This document shows, one piece after another, positions 11,571-22,440 of a DNA stretch of 64,000 bases (its first letter is position 1; each line of letters opens with the position of its first letter). The notes below the pieces were generated by a model. The model was given only the letters and a program-made list of their open reading frames with translations. It did no database searches and had not been told where the DNA came from. Source of the stretch: Atkinsonella hypoxylon (taxonomy: Eukaryota > Ascomycota > Sordariomycetes > Hypocreales > Clavicipitaceae); assembly GCA_000729835.1 (NCBI GenBank), contig JFHB01000029.1, positions 124,001-188,000 on the forward strand, read 5' to 3'. The position numbers and the translations under genes were made by a program.

Positions 11571-14299
11571 GCAGAGCCCCTCTTGCTTCTCCCCTTCTTC
11601 ATTATCAATTTCGTTGCCTGTGCTTAATTTCTGTAGCTAGTCAGATTGATTCATTGAGATCATTCCGTTATCTCACACACAACTGGTTCCGGTCACGAAT
11701 TGGAGACTTCCTACGAAAAAATCGATACCATTATCGCGAAAAAATGGCACATTTGGACTCGATAACAGGCAAACAATATTCAATGAATACGTTGCGTTGG
11801 CCAGTCGACTACAATAGCATAATGTAGGATACTCCCTGGGCGCATGTCAGGAGTTTATACCAGTCGACCAACATGAAAGGGAATTTAAATTATACTGGGG
11901 TTTCATCTACATATTGGCACGTAATCAAGCTTGCATCTGATTTCTCGCACCTGTGTCACTCTATTCACGTATCACAGACCTGGTTCTGTACTTATCTCGT
12001 CCAGTTTTTCTCTGATCTAGGTTCGTGGGAACGTTTGCTGGAGATATGACGTGTTTGGTTATGAGACCATAGAGGACAAGAGTTCAGGGAAGATCATTGT
12101 CTTCCCAATAAATCAGTCCAGAACTGGCGCCCATGCTGATGGCTTCAATAGTTGACGTCATATTCGAAATGGTATGATACTAGAGCCATGTTGTGGCAGA
12201 GTCCTGACCATACGTGAGATACTTGCAAAATATTGTTGAAACAATAAGCGCCTTTGACCCGAATTAACTCGGAGGCATAGTGTAAGGCACTAGGGTGGGC
12301 GTGGCTGCACGAGTACAAGATCGATTGTAACATGCGCGCAAAGGTCACGGGGCATGCACAAGTCTTATCAGTAGTTTCAAGGTCAATGCCAATGCTTGCA
12401 TAGTTAGTGCAAGCATTGGCGAATCCCTTGGTCTATTGGCACAGCGTACACACCCTTGTACTCTTGACAGAACCCCGTGGCATGCAGTATGCTGTTCTTG
12501 GGTCGCTTATTCTTGCTGCATAACTAGCGAGAGTCCCAGCTAGTGTTGATACAAGCCAATATTCACGAAAAGGCGGTCACTGCAGCGGGAAGGGTATATT
12601 CCGGCTGTGTCCTCGGCTGCCACCCTGCCACATTTTACAAATAAATGAATAAATAAGATCGGCAATGTATATCCTACGGAGTAGACAACCGCCACAAAGG
12701 GCCACAACTACGGAATACAAGAGCTCTATTTACACCAGAAGTCTTGTTTGAAATACACGCTATTTTTTTCTCCGGAGATGGTGTATGGTGTGTGATGTTG
12801 ACCAGAGAAGGTTACGTATGATACAGAGGAACAACTCGCCTAGGGATATCACAGTCAACAGCCGTATAAATAACTGCCACTAACTTAGTGGGACTTGTGG
12901 CGTGTATGTATCATTGGGGGGGGGGGGGGCTGGGTGGTGGAGGTGGAGTCGCAGCTTTTTGCTCCCACAGCTGGGGCATTTCACCGCCTAATTAGGCAAG
13001 CCCACCGTACCCAAAAATAGCACAAGTATAATCAGGATTCTTGGTAAGCGCTACTTTCTCCGCGTTTTGGGGTATAGTGAGACATTGGCAAGATTAGTAA
13101 ACACAGAGTAGCAAGCTTAGCGATAAGGTTATTGCTGGCGATTATTCCTTTCACAGTGCTAAGGCCCCAGGTAGGTCACAAGCGGGGATGTGAGCTAATT
13201 AGGATGCGGCTGAATAAAAGGTACTTAATTTTCCATAGGAACGTCTTTATAATATAAGTTCTAGTAATATGCTTCTGTATAAAGTACTGCAGCTCTACTG
13301 CGCTTTTCTCACCTTTGGCCGGTTAGCTACATCGTGAGAGGCTCTACCTAGACCGCTCTCAGAAGCAGTAGCTAAGCCTAATAAAGAGCTCTTTATTATA
13401 GAGCTTATTCGCAATAAAGTTGCTTTTTATTCTCTGTAGTAGATATCGAAGAAACCGCTATATAGTGTTCTCTATATAACGCGTTCTAGCGGAGCTATTG
13501 AGGAGGCTCAGAGGTACCTAGCATGTATCGAAAAGGATGTGGGTTCGTCACCTGCCAGCCAGAAAGAGCAACACAGAATGACGCGATCTAGTCACCGAAG
13601 TGAATGCCGAACAGCATAAATCCTTGGCCCACGGGGCAGTTGCCACCTGGGTGTATATGCATGCAAAATTTCCAGCTTCTAACCAAGCTCCGGAATACGG
13701 GTTAAAAATGTGGTATTAACTTTTGTTCAAACCTATGATCCACTCAATAAGAACAGTTCCTTTATGGCAGCCTTTATTGGTAGTAAAGCTGCTTAAAGGA
13801 AAGGTCAATCTAGAACAGGCCAAGCAAGCAGAGTAATACTGGTAAAATTTAGCAAGAGGGCTCGGGACGGCGTTGCGGTGGAGCCTAGATATAGCATTCT
13901 AGGTTGCACAATGGGTCGAAAGTGCCGATGCCAGACTTTTGCTTGTTGTGATAACGAGTACATCCATTTAGTCGCACATAACAGACTAAGCAATTGATTT
14001 GGCTTAAATTCGATAAGATCAACCTAAAGGAACTTTGACTCAGTTTTTTACGTAAAGGGAAAAGGAAAATAAACAAATAAGTTCCGCGCCCACTTGGTGC
14101 GTCGATCCATGATTAATGCGGAGCTCCTATGGGCGCATGACCATTGTCACGACTTCGTTCTCCAGAATAAATATAATATATCCCCACCTGCGACATATTT
14201 ATTATGATCATGGTTTGATCTTCAAGCATTAATATCCTAAGCATTATCAAGCCTCTACGAAATATTACCCTGGGAATTTCTTCTGCTCATTGACACGCT
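11571..14299. other. Gene-free region with AT-rich relic sequence
   Basis: No open frame resembles a protein. Contents: a perfect inverted repeat at 12388-12420, a run of about 14 G near 12916-12930, and a TA-rich block at about 13200-13520 with many TTA/TAA/CTA words typical of RIP-mutated fungal repeats. Confidence 0.5.
12388..12420. repeat. Perfect 13-bp inverted repeat with 7-nt loop
   Basis: GCCAATGCTTGCA (12388-12400) is followed by the loop TAGTTAG and the exact reverse complement (12408-12420). As RNA it would form a 13-bp hairpin. No U-rich tail follows and no gene is adjacent, so its role is unknown. Confidence 0.8.
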
Positions 14300-15218
14300 A
14301 TGGAGAGTCAGCTCACTGAAGCAAGACGCCCTGACAAGAGCACTGACGGTTCGGCCCATGAGCAAAGAGTAAATACGCCCTATCCTATTTACAATAGCCC
14401 GTGAAGCTAGGCTGAAACTTGAATACGAGTGACACACCAAAGACTGGAAGCCAAGATAATAATAATTCATGGTTTCTTAGGTAACACGCACGTACGAGGA
14501 AAACCAAGAAAGGGCATACATAGCAGCATCGCGCCGATCAGACAGGCCGATTGAAGCGCGTTTACGGTCCGCATTTATGGCCAGTGCAATACATAAGCAG
14601 CGCACGGGCAGGGCGTTCCAGATCACAAGAGATATTGTAACACAAGGTCTAGAATACGAAGAAGAACGGCCCAAACTGCCATTGTCCTCACGTCTGTTGG
14701 ATCTCTATGTTCAAACCGTTAGGCTTGAGAATAGGCAGCAAACAGTCACCAACCCAACCGAAGACTATGGTGTCCAAAGATTGGAGGACGCTGGAGAAGT
14801 AGATACAGCGCCATTGATGCTTCGAATGCAAGATGATTGGCTGCCGTCACCTATCCAGCAGTTCACGACTGAATATGAGGCATTCTCTGTCTTGAACCAT
14901 GGCCAGACATTCGACCAAATAAATGACTTCATGGGGAATACCTTCCTCGAAACCGATACGCAATTTACCTCCGGATTTGCGGGAGCAAACGTTTGCGACT
15001 GTCAATGGGAAAGCTCCATCGGGTCACCTTTTCTTACTCCTACAGGAGCTTGGGATATCCAAGATGGACATTCAACCTCCATGGAAGAAACAAGATACGC
15101 ATCCAGCAACCCAAACCTGCTGACGAATATGGACGACAATTACTATGTCTGCGATGCTAATTTTGACGATATGGCTTTACAAATTAATGGGGAGATTCCA
15201 AATATTGGTCTGTTGTAG
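14300..15218 (+). CDS. Conserved fungal protein of unknown function (SRRSDRPIEARLRSA family)
   Basis: Exons 14300-14368 and 14481-15218 with a 112-nt phase-0 intron (GTAAAT..CTTAG) give 268 residues. The N-terminal block after the junction (VTRTYEENQERAYIAASRR, SDRPIEARLRSA, HKQRTGRAFQIT) is a motif I remember from many uncharacterised ascomycete proteins. The remaining ~180 residues are polar and acidic, rich in Asp, Asn, Ser and Thr and probably disordered. No DNA-binding or catalytic motif is seen. The first exon was chosen because a short Met-initiated frame splices exactly into the conserved block; an ATG inside exon 2 would lose part of it. The stop codon lies inside a tandem repeat. 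Function unknown. Confidence 0.75.
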
Positions 15219-15244
15219 GGTTGTAGGGTTGTAGGGTTGTAGGG
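15213..15244 (+). repeat. Four perfect copies of TTGTAGGG
   Basis: Four head-to-tail copies of the octamer TTGTAGGG. The first copy contains the last Leu codon and the TAG stop of the upstream gene. The unit is related to the fungal telomere repeat TTAGGG by a two-base insertion. It could be a small interstitial telomere-like array or an ordinary microsatellite. Confidence 0.9.
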
Positions 15245-16544
15245 TTACATTGAGAAACATCGAAATATGTATTCAAAGACTTAGGGTCCAACGATAGTTT
15301 TCTGCATTGAAAGAATACCGTTGACGCCGCACATCAACCTATTACGTACGGGTGATGGTAAGACGGGCATGACGCATGACTTGAATTGGCTGCAAAATTT
15401 TTAGTCTGCAGATTTATCCTTTCTAAAGCGATACCAATCTTACTCTCCCCATACTCGAAACTATCCGTGCTGAGACTTTCTTACTCTTCTCCTGGGCGCT
15501 GGAGTTAGGAAATCATCGTCTTCATCATCCCACAATAGCTGCCCAACAAACGAGCTTCTGCCTTGACTTACGCCACCGCTTTTCCCCCGGGTTCTCGTTG
15601 AACCCATCTCGACATGGACAGTATTTGACTCTTTTTACGTCTCGACAGGCCCAGGTGATGCATCTGCCCTGCCGCTCAGCACATTAGGAGCTATGTCGCA
15701 GCTCACAAACATGTACTTACTCGAAGCTTTTATCCTTTGATCTACGTGGAATATGATAGTGTGGATGACAGTCTTGCTCATAGTCTTGGTTGCAGATCTC
15801 GGTCGCTTATATTCTGTGAAGGAGCTGGGACCTGAAATCCTTTACAACATCCTGGGCTGGGATGATGAACATTGGGGTGATGTGCCATGGGGCATATGTT
15901 GGAGCTACATCGAGGGTATGCTGCCTTGCTGGTGTTGGATGGGAGGAGTAAGGAGACGAAGGAGATCTAGCCCAGGCGCTTCTTCTACATATAGGTATAC
16001 AAGATTATATATATAGAGGGCACTCTATGCTATCTCATAGTGAATAGGTAAGCAGTTCAATCACTTTGAGTTATGCTTGTCAACATATAGCTCCGAATAT
16101 AAACACCCGGCTGCAGCGTAGTCATTTTTTACTATCGTATCGAATGCGAGCCTTGTATAAAACATACAAGAGAGTATACTCATGCGAACTATTTGAGCAA
16201 GTCCAAAAGTCCATTTGTGACATTCTTCGCCTCTTAACCATGTGGAATGACGCCGTCATTATATGAGAGAAACCGTCCCGGTCTGTCAGAGAGTTCAAGT
16301 GGACCTCGAAGTCATGTTTGTGCGACGGGAATCCCCTACCTGCACCACCACCCTTTCGCATCTTTGAGGGTGTGGCCAATTGGGCCGTGGTTACTGTGCG
16401 CCTCCTGCGTGAGGAGCTTTGATTCGTCCACATCCGTGAAGATACGCCTTTCCAATTCTCAGTTTGGCAAACCAATACAGAGCGGATTCCTTGTCGGTTC
16501 GCGTGGAGGAGGTCCCCGCTACCCTCTCATAAGTCATAGAGCCT

Positions 16545-16686
16545 CTCGAGCTCCCTCTCTTCTTGCTCTTCTTCATTACTGGACCCTCTTATTGCTAGAT
16601 TTGCTGAAGTCATCACAGAGAGCCATTGAGACCATCACTTCCGCTCCTTATTTTCATCGCTGTGTTTGTCCTATGACAGTTCATGT
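16545..16686 (+). repeat. Diverged dispersed repeat, copy 2
   Basis: Plus-strand partner of 6751-6917, with shared words in the same order over about 140 bp and several indels between copies. Similarity fades upstream and is lost downstream, where two TTCATGTGTG units occur near 16680-16700. Confidence 0.5.
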
Positions 16687-17834
16687 GTGTTCATGTGTGT
16701 CCATTCACCTTTTTGGCATCGCTGCCGGATTGTGATCCCAGGTTGCAAAAAATCGTGGATAAGCCCTTGTGCCTTCAGCCCGTTCAACGGGATAGTTGAA
16801 ATCGTCCGAAGAGGTAAAGGGGAGAAATCCGTGGGCCAAATGGCCAACCAGATCCGCGTGTGCCTCGGTCGATTTATGTTTGTGTGTGGTGACGATTGTG
16901 CCAAAAATCGCCGTATTTGCTGTGCTTACAAATTTGTGTCGTTCTTCAGAGAATGTAATAATATGGGAATAATATTATAGTATGTATGAAATTTTCAGAA
17001 AACTTTCTAAAAGATCACTTTAGGAATTCAACAAAATTTGAGGCAAAAAAGCATGCATGTTCAATCACTTGATTGTGGGAGGCCGAGCGAGTCCAACGGC
17101 AAGGGCCTTTGAATTGTTGCAAGAGAGTGGGACATGATAGCAGATACTGCCGCGCAGCAATGGAGGAGCGATGGCAATCGCCTGATTCTTCGCTCAACTT
17201 GGCGTCCCCGACTTCCATAAATAAAAGATGACTTTGACGAGTTGCGATCAAGATTCAGCAATCATCAAGAAGGAATATGAAGGACCCTCCCACCCCGTGA
17301 ACCACTGACGGAGTGCTAGGGTGGCTCCCTTATATGTGTCTGGGGGTGGCTTGAGATCTCTCTAAAAAGAGATAGGAAACGAAACCGATTTAAAGAAATA
17401 TATACTAAAGCCCTATATAAAGAAAGAAATTAGGAGGTTTCACCGAAGCGAAAAACAAGAAGGCTAATCAGCCCGAAGTGTATTACAACGAGAGAGTAGC
17501 CGCAGGGTTCAAGGCCCTGTCTCGCGTTTAATGCTTGTATTATTCCGTATTTTACAAACATATATCACAGGTGATCAGCGTGGTAAATCGACGTTTAACA
17601 CGATATGCGAAGTCACTAGATGTTGCCGTAGGCAACGAGGCGGCAACGGTTAATAATTAATATAACTATAATTCTGCCAACCTTTAGGTGATTGGCTCAA
17701 GTATTGCAAATTGCTTACATTTTCCATGGGCCCCAATCACCCCTGTAGAGTATGTTCCATCCAACCCTTGAACCATTGGATTGCGTATAAAGCAAGGAAT
17801 AGCAAAGCAACAAGGGAGCCTGGTTAATATTGAC

Positions 17835-18357
17835 CTATTAGTAGGAGCATTTAATCACGCAGTAGCGGTTTTTTGATCATGCAGTAGGAGCTAAGCCCGA
17901 AACGGAAGAGGTACCTTCCTACATATCTTTTACGTAAAGGTACCTGCTGCGTTTGTAGGCATACTTGGGGCGTTGTTAATGTGCACGCAACGAGGGAAAT
18001 CGCGTTTTTTGGCCTCTTTTGATAATGTAGAGCGTCTATAAGACCTATAATAAGCCTATCTTAAGGCTGGCTAAAGCCTGCTTTATACCTTAGTTAAGAA
18101 GATAAGGGACTTAGCCTACGGCTTAAATTATGTATAGCTAAAGGTACAGGACCTATTGAGTAGAATCGCCGATGATCATTATCTTTAGCTATATCAGGGT
18201 TTTTTTTTAAAAAAAACTTAGTATGGAATGCGTGCAAGCTTAGCAAGTTTCTTTACGTAGAAAAATGGGTGGAAAGATATCTCTTTCGTTTCGGGCTTAG
18301 CTCCTACTACATGATAACAAAACCGCTACTGCGTGCTTGGCTACTCTTCTAGTAGCC
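17835..18357. mobile_element. MITE-like element with long terminal inverted repeats
   Basis: About 520 bp bounded by inverted repeats of roughly 90-110 bp. The left arm core at 17861-17910 and the right arm core at 18282-18332 match with few differences when one is reverse-complemented; shared blocks are CACGCAGTAGCGGTTTT, AGTAGGAGCTAAGCCCGAAA and TACGTAAAG. The interior is AT-rich, has no transposase frame and looks mutated. It is therefore a non-autonomous DNA transposon. Outer ends and target-site duplication are not resolved. Confidence 0.75.
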
Positions 18358-19377
18358 TAAAAAATTTTAGAGCAGTCCCGGGTATCGTGATGAGCGTGAA
18401 AGTATCTTTGTAAAATAAAAATAGTGGTTAGAGCATAGATTTGTAAAATCCTAGTGAGGTTTGTGCAGTCCAACCCTGAATCTCCCCCAGCAGAAACTCA
18501 TCTTATAGGTTTATTCTAACTCAATGATGCCGGTAAGGTTCAAACAGACAAGTGGCGGACCCACACTCTTTTGGGCACATGCTTCTTCAATATCAGGAAA
18601 TTGCTAGGACTCTATCATAATAATGACGGTGCCTATATAAAGTTAAGTACCCCCCATTCAGTCTAGTCCTCAATAACCCACATCCCTGTTCGCGACATGC
18701 ATGGGGCCTTAATCTCAGCCCCACAGCCCCTAGTATACTATACGCGCGATTTAAGTGGCTTATAGTTAGTCGCGTTTGTTTGAGAAAAAAAAAAAATCCC
18801 CCCCCATTCTATACTATGACACTATATAACACGGTTGTAGCTAGTAGTAAACATAATTAACCAGTGGTACTTGCTATAGATGGTAGGCTGGTGATGTACC
18901 TCTTTGCAGTGTTGGATGGATATAGGACTTGGATGATATAGTAAATCGTCACTGTAGAAGAAATACCTTGCGGAGAGCATCTGGTGTTTTATTGGTGTAG
19001 AGTCCCTTGCGGTACCGCGTTGGATGCCTTATTGGCACCGTACGAGATGCATGATAATCCAATGCGGCAGGTTCCGGAGCTTCACGCCGGGGACATATTT
19101 CCATGGAGAGTTTCACAGCTCGTTATTCTCTTTAGGACCCGTCATGTAATTTGACCACCCCTAGCAGGGTCCCACCGGATACATCGGCGTCTTTAACTAG
19201 GTATTGCTGGCCCGTTGTTAAGAATGTACATATATATCGTCGTCAGAACCTTCTTGCGCCGACTTGCTGCGAACTTGAAGATAACCGGCCACCTCGTCGC
19301 TCCTTAGCCCCGTCACTCTTTTCGGGCAGTCATTTCCTTTATCCCTCCGTCGCTCGTTTATCTTGTCTGGTAGCAGA

Positions 19378-20726
19378 ATGCTGCCAATCACTTTCCTTTT
19401 CGCCCTAACTGGATTCGGCCTTGCGAGCGCATCTCGGCAGTACTCTCTTTTCGAGCGTTACGACTCCACCAACTTCTTCGACAAGTTCCATTTCTTTGAG
19501 GTTAGTTGAGGTCTACGTACGCTCCGGTGCATGGGAAAGCCCCTCTGACACGAGCTGTCGGATAGAGTAACTATTCAACCGACAACTACAATGACGTCGA
19601 CCCGACTTCCGGTTACGTCAACTATCGCAACAGGGATGATGCCGAGAAACTCGGACTCTTCTCCACGCAGGATAAAGAAATGTTCATCGGCGTTAATCAC
19701 AGGGACGTCTTCGATCCGCAAGGAAAGGGACGCGACAGCGTGAGAATCGAGAGCAATGAGCGCTACACGCATGGTCTCATCGTGGCCGAATTCACCCACA
19801 TGCCCGAGCCGGTTTGCGGAATCTGGCCGGCCTTGTAAGTCCCGCATAGTGTCTCTGCGTGGATGTCAGGGTATCGCCGCTGACCTGCTGCTCCCCCTTG
19901 TCTCTTGATCTAGCTGGACGTATGGCAATCCGTGGCCTACCAAGGGCGAACTCGACATATTCGAGAATTGGAATCTTGCGACGAACAACATGATTACGCT
20001 CCACACGGGGAATTCCACGGAGCTCAGGAACTGCACGATAAATCAACAAGACATGCTGGACACCGTGACTGCCACCAACTGCGACGTCTACTTTCAGGAC
20101 GCCAACCAAGCGCCCAACCAGGCGTGCAACACGCAGGAGTTGCTCGGGCAATGGGGCAAAAAGACCGGGGGCGTCTGTAAGTGCTTCCGGTACTCTGATC
20201 TAAGACGTCACATAATGCTCGTTGCAGCAAGGACGCAACCGGCAAGGACGCAACAAGATGCTAATGGTCTTGAAAAGACGCCGTGGAGTGGACGAGCGAG
20301 TTCATCCATGTATGGAGCTGGAGTCGGAACGCTACGCCCGCAGACATCAGGGATCATCTCCCGAAGCCTGAGCGATGGGGAAAGCCACATTTCGCAGCCG
20401 GCGGCTCAACCTGCGACATCGACACCCACGTCAAACAACAAAAACTGGTGCTGAACATTGACTTTTGCGGCGTCACTGCGGGGAACCCAGAGATTTGGGG
20501 CCGAGAGTGTAGGCTGCAAACCGGGTACCAGAACTGCAGCAATTACGTTGCCGAAAATCCGGACGCCTTTGCCAATGTGTTTTGGAAGATCAAGGGGATT
20601 GATATTTACAAAAACAGCAACGACACGGTCAGCACGCAGGTCCCGCGTAGCCTGAAGGGCCGCGCCAAGCACCTATTCCATCATCAAAGGCATCATCAAA
20701 GGCATCATCAAAGGCATCATCATTAA
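19378..20726 (+). CDS. Secreted GH16-family endo-beta-1,3(4)-glucanase
   Basis: Four exons, 19378-19500, 19566-19834, 19914-20176 and 20278-20726, give 367 residues. Introns start GTTAGT, GTAAGT and GTAAGT and keep frame. A signal peptide (~1-19, hydrophobic core ITFLFALTGFGLA) leads to the GH16 entry FFDKFHFFE and DPTSGYVNY. The active-site motif is GELDIFENW with nucleophile Glu143, Asp145 and acid/base Glu148. The third acceptor (GAAAAG at 20277) rebuilds GGVYAVEWTSEFIHVWSW. It should cleave mixed or 1,3-linked beta-glucans outside the cell, in fungal, plant or algal wall. The C-terminus is odd: three HHQR units and HHH come from a 12-bp repeat just before the stop. Confidence 0.92.
20684..20723 (+). 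repeat. 12-bp coding repeat giving an (HHQR)n-HHH tail
   Basis: Three CATCATCAAAGG units followed by CATCATCAT, in frame with the GH16 gene and ending at its TAA. The unit length is a multiple of three, so copy-number change would not shift the frame. Confidence 0.9.
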
Positions 20727-22440
20727 AGCTCGATCGTTGTCCTATCCTTCTCCGAGCGTTGCGTTTCATCACCATGGGCTTCAGTAGCATGTGTACTGCA
20801 CCTGTCTGACACGAATCCCGTTGGAATATGGAGTGCATCGTGAGAAAAGTGCTCGGAGACCATATGACAGGTCATCAAGTCCAGTAATTGCATTAATAGC
20901 TCAATTCGATTCGTTGCAAACGGCCATGGAGGTCCAGGTCTCTGTGCATAACGCGCAGATCAAGAGCAGCATCCGTTCCCATCTGGTAAAGTCGGCACAG
21001 TTATCAGACAGACAAGCTCCGACCCGCGCGGCAAGTATGGTGGAACGGCAGATGGCTTTCTGCACTGAAGATGACGTATCAGGTCTACTCCGCATTATTT
21101 ATGTGAACTAGTTGCTGCTGTGTGTTGTGTGATACGTATGAATTGCTCGGATGGCAGTCGATCCAGATCATTAATATTCATGCTGATGACTTGGACGTAA
21201 GTTTTCTGCATTGTCAAAGGTCGGACACGCCCTGGATACATTTCACTGGTCCTTGGTATCCTCGAGGATGGTGTTGATTCGCGGTGTGATGCCCTATGTG
21301 ACTGTAGAAAACTGCCAACCATCTTATACTGGATGACGCCATGCAAGGAGGCTCTTCGTGAGGCAGGTACCATCTGTCAAGGTATGACGATCTCATATCT
21401 TCAAGTGTTGAGCGGTAAAATTCCATGGGGCAGAATTATTCAGTGGCCTGACCCCGGGATTTCCCTCTCAAGCTATTGTGGCTGTCACGGCACCGGAAGC
21501 TGCACGCATGGAACAAAACGAGGTTGGTGTCCAACAGTCCTTTGAAACGACCACTTTATAATTGTGCTTCAGGGGAGCCGAAAAGGCTTCAGTATCCGCG
21601 AGCGTCTGTGTCCCGACCGTGAACGCCGACCAACATACACATGCATTTGCCTGTGGAATAGTTCGGGCTAGAAGGAGCACACTTCTTTCTGCCTTGGCAC
21701 ATTCATAGATCATCTTTCGCCGCTGCATATGACATGCTACCCGCAACAGGTGATAGAAGCCGCTCACAACTTGCCCTATCGCCGGTCAATGCCGCACCAC
21801 CAGCTCGTCTCATTTTCCTCTGAAACGACTTCTGCATCTGACGCCGACGCTTTCAATGACGGCGCTTCGTGGCGCTCACTTGATAGATATGGCACGCTGG
21901 ATTGACGCTACTCGGTTCCACTCCACCTGTGCTCTGCCCCTTCTGGGACAATTTTCGCAATCTCCGTTCATGTGGTCATTATACACGGCCATCACGACCG
22001 TGATGGTCTTCGTCGCAGCGCCAATCAGACCAAGGGCTTTCAGGCAATCAAGAAGGAATTTCAGCTTCAGCGGCTAAGCTCAAAGAACTGGTCAAAACAG
22101 GATTATGCGCCTATGTCAGACTTCCCCAACGAATTGGCCTGTGCCGGCTGCCAACCTGGCGTTGTTAGCACTAGACAATGTGTTGGATGTGAGGCCACGC
22201 GTAATGGGGGACCGTGTATAATGGAGTTTGGAATCTTCACAGCAGGGCAGACCCCTTAAGGTTTCCCGGCTCTTCGTTTCCTAGTCAACTTCGTCCCTCG
22301 CAATAATGGCTGCGCAGGTAATATCTTATCCGATATGCAAAGTGCTATTCGTTGTCATGCGGATCGTGGCCTCAGTACCAAAGTCCAGCCTTTATATCCC
22401 GAATCGACTATGAGTATAGAAAAGAAACAAAAGTAAAACA
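20727..22440. other. Non-coding or decayed region
   Basis: Moderate GC and many short frames, but none over about 95 codons is convincing. A 95-codon plus frame at 21972-22259 has five Cys in its last third; its composition and lack of a partner frame argue against a gene. It may be a decayed gene; no family was recognised. Confidence 0.4.

Larger units (their letters stand above)
15245..19377. other. Repeat-rich intergenic region
   Basis: No convincing gene. Segments: repeat copy 2 (16545-16686); a possible solo LTR, minus strand, at about 17300-17585, suggested only by its edges and lack of coding content; the inverted-repeat element at 17835-18357; AT-rich decayed sequence at 18000-18250; and poly-A next to poly-C at about 18785-18805. 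An 87-codon frame at 15753-16016 with a hydrophobic start has no recognisable features. Confidence 0.45.

Noticed and set aside
15753..16016. 87-codon plus frame with a hydrophobic start
   Set aside because: Low complexity end (Arg run, Tyr/Thr tail), no family resemblance and no support from splice signals.
17503..17519. Possible tRNA T-arm (CAGGG, TTCAAGG loop, CCCTG)
   Set aside because: The following seven bases TCTCGCG have no complementary acceptor strand about 70 bp upstream and no D or anticodon arm is seen.
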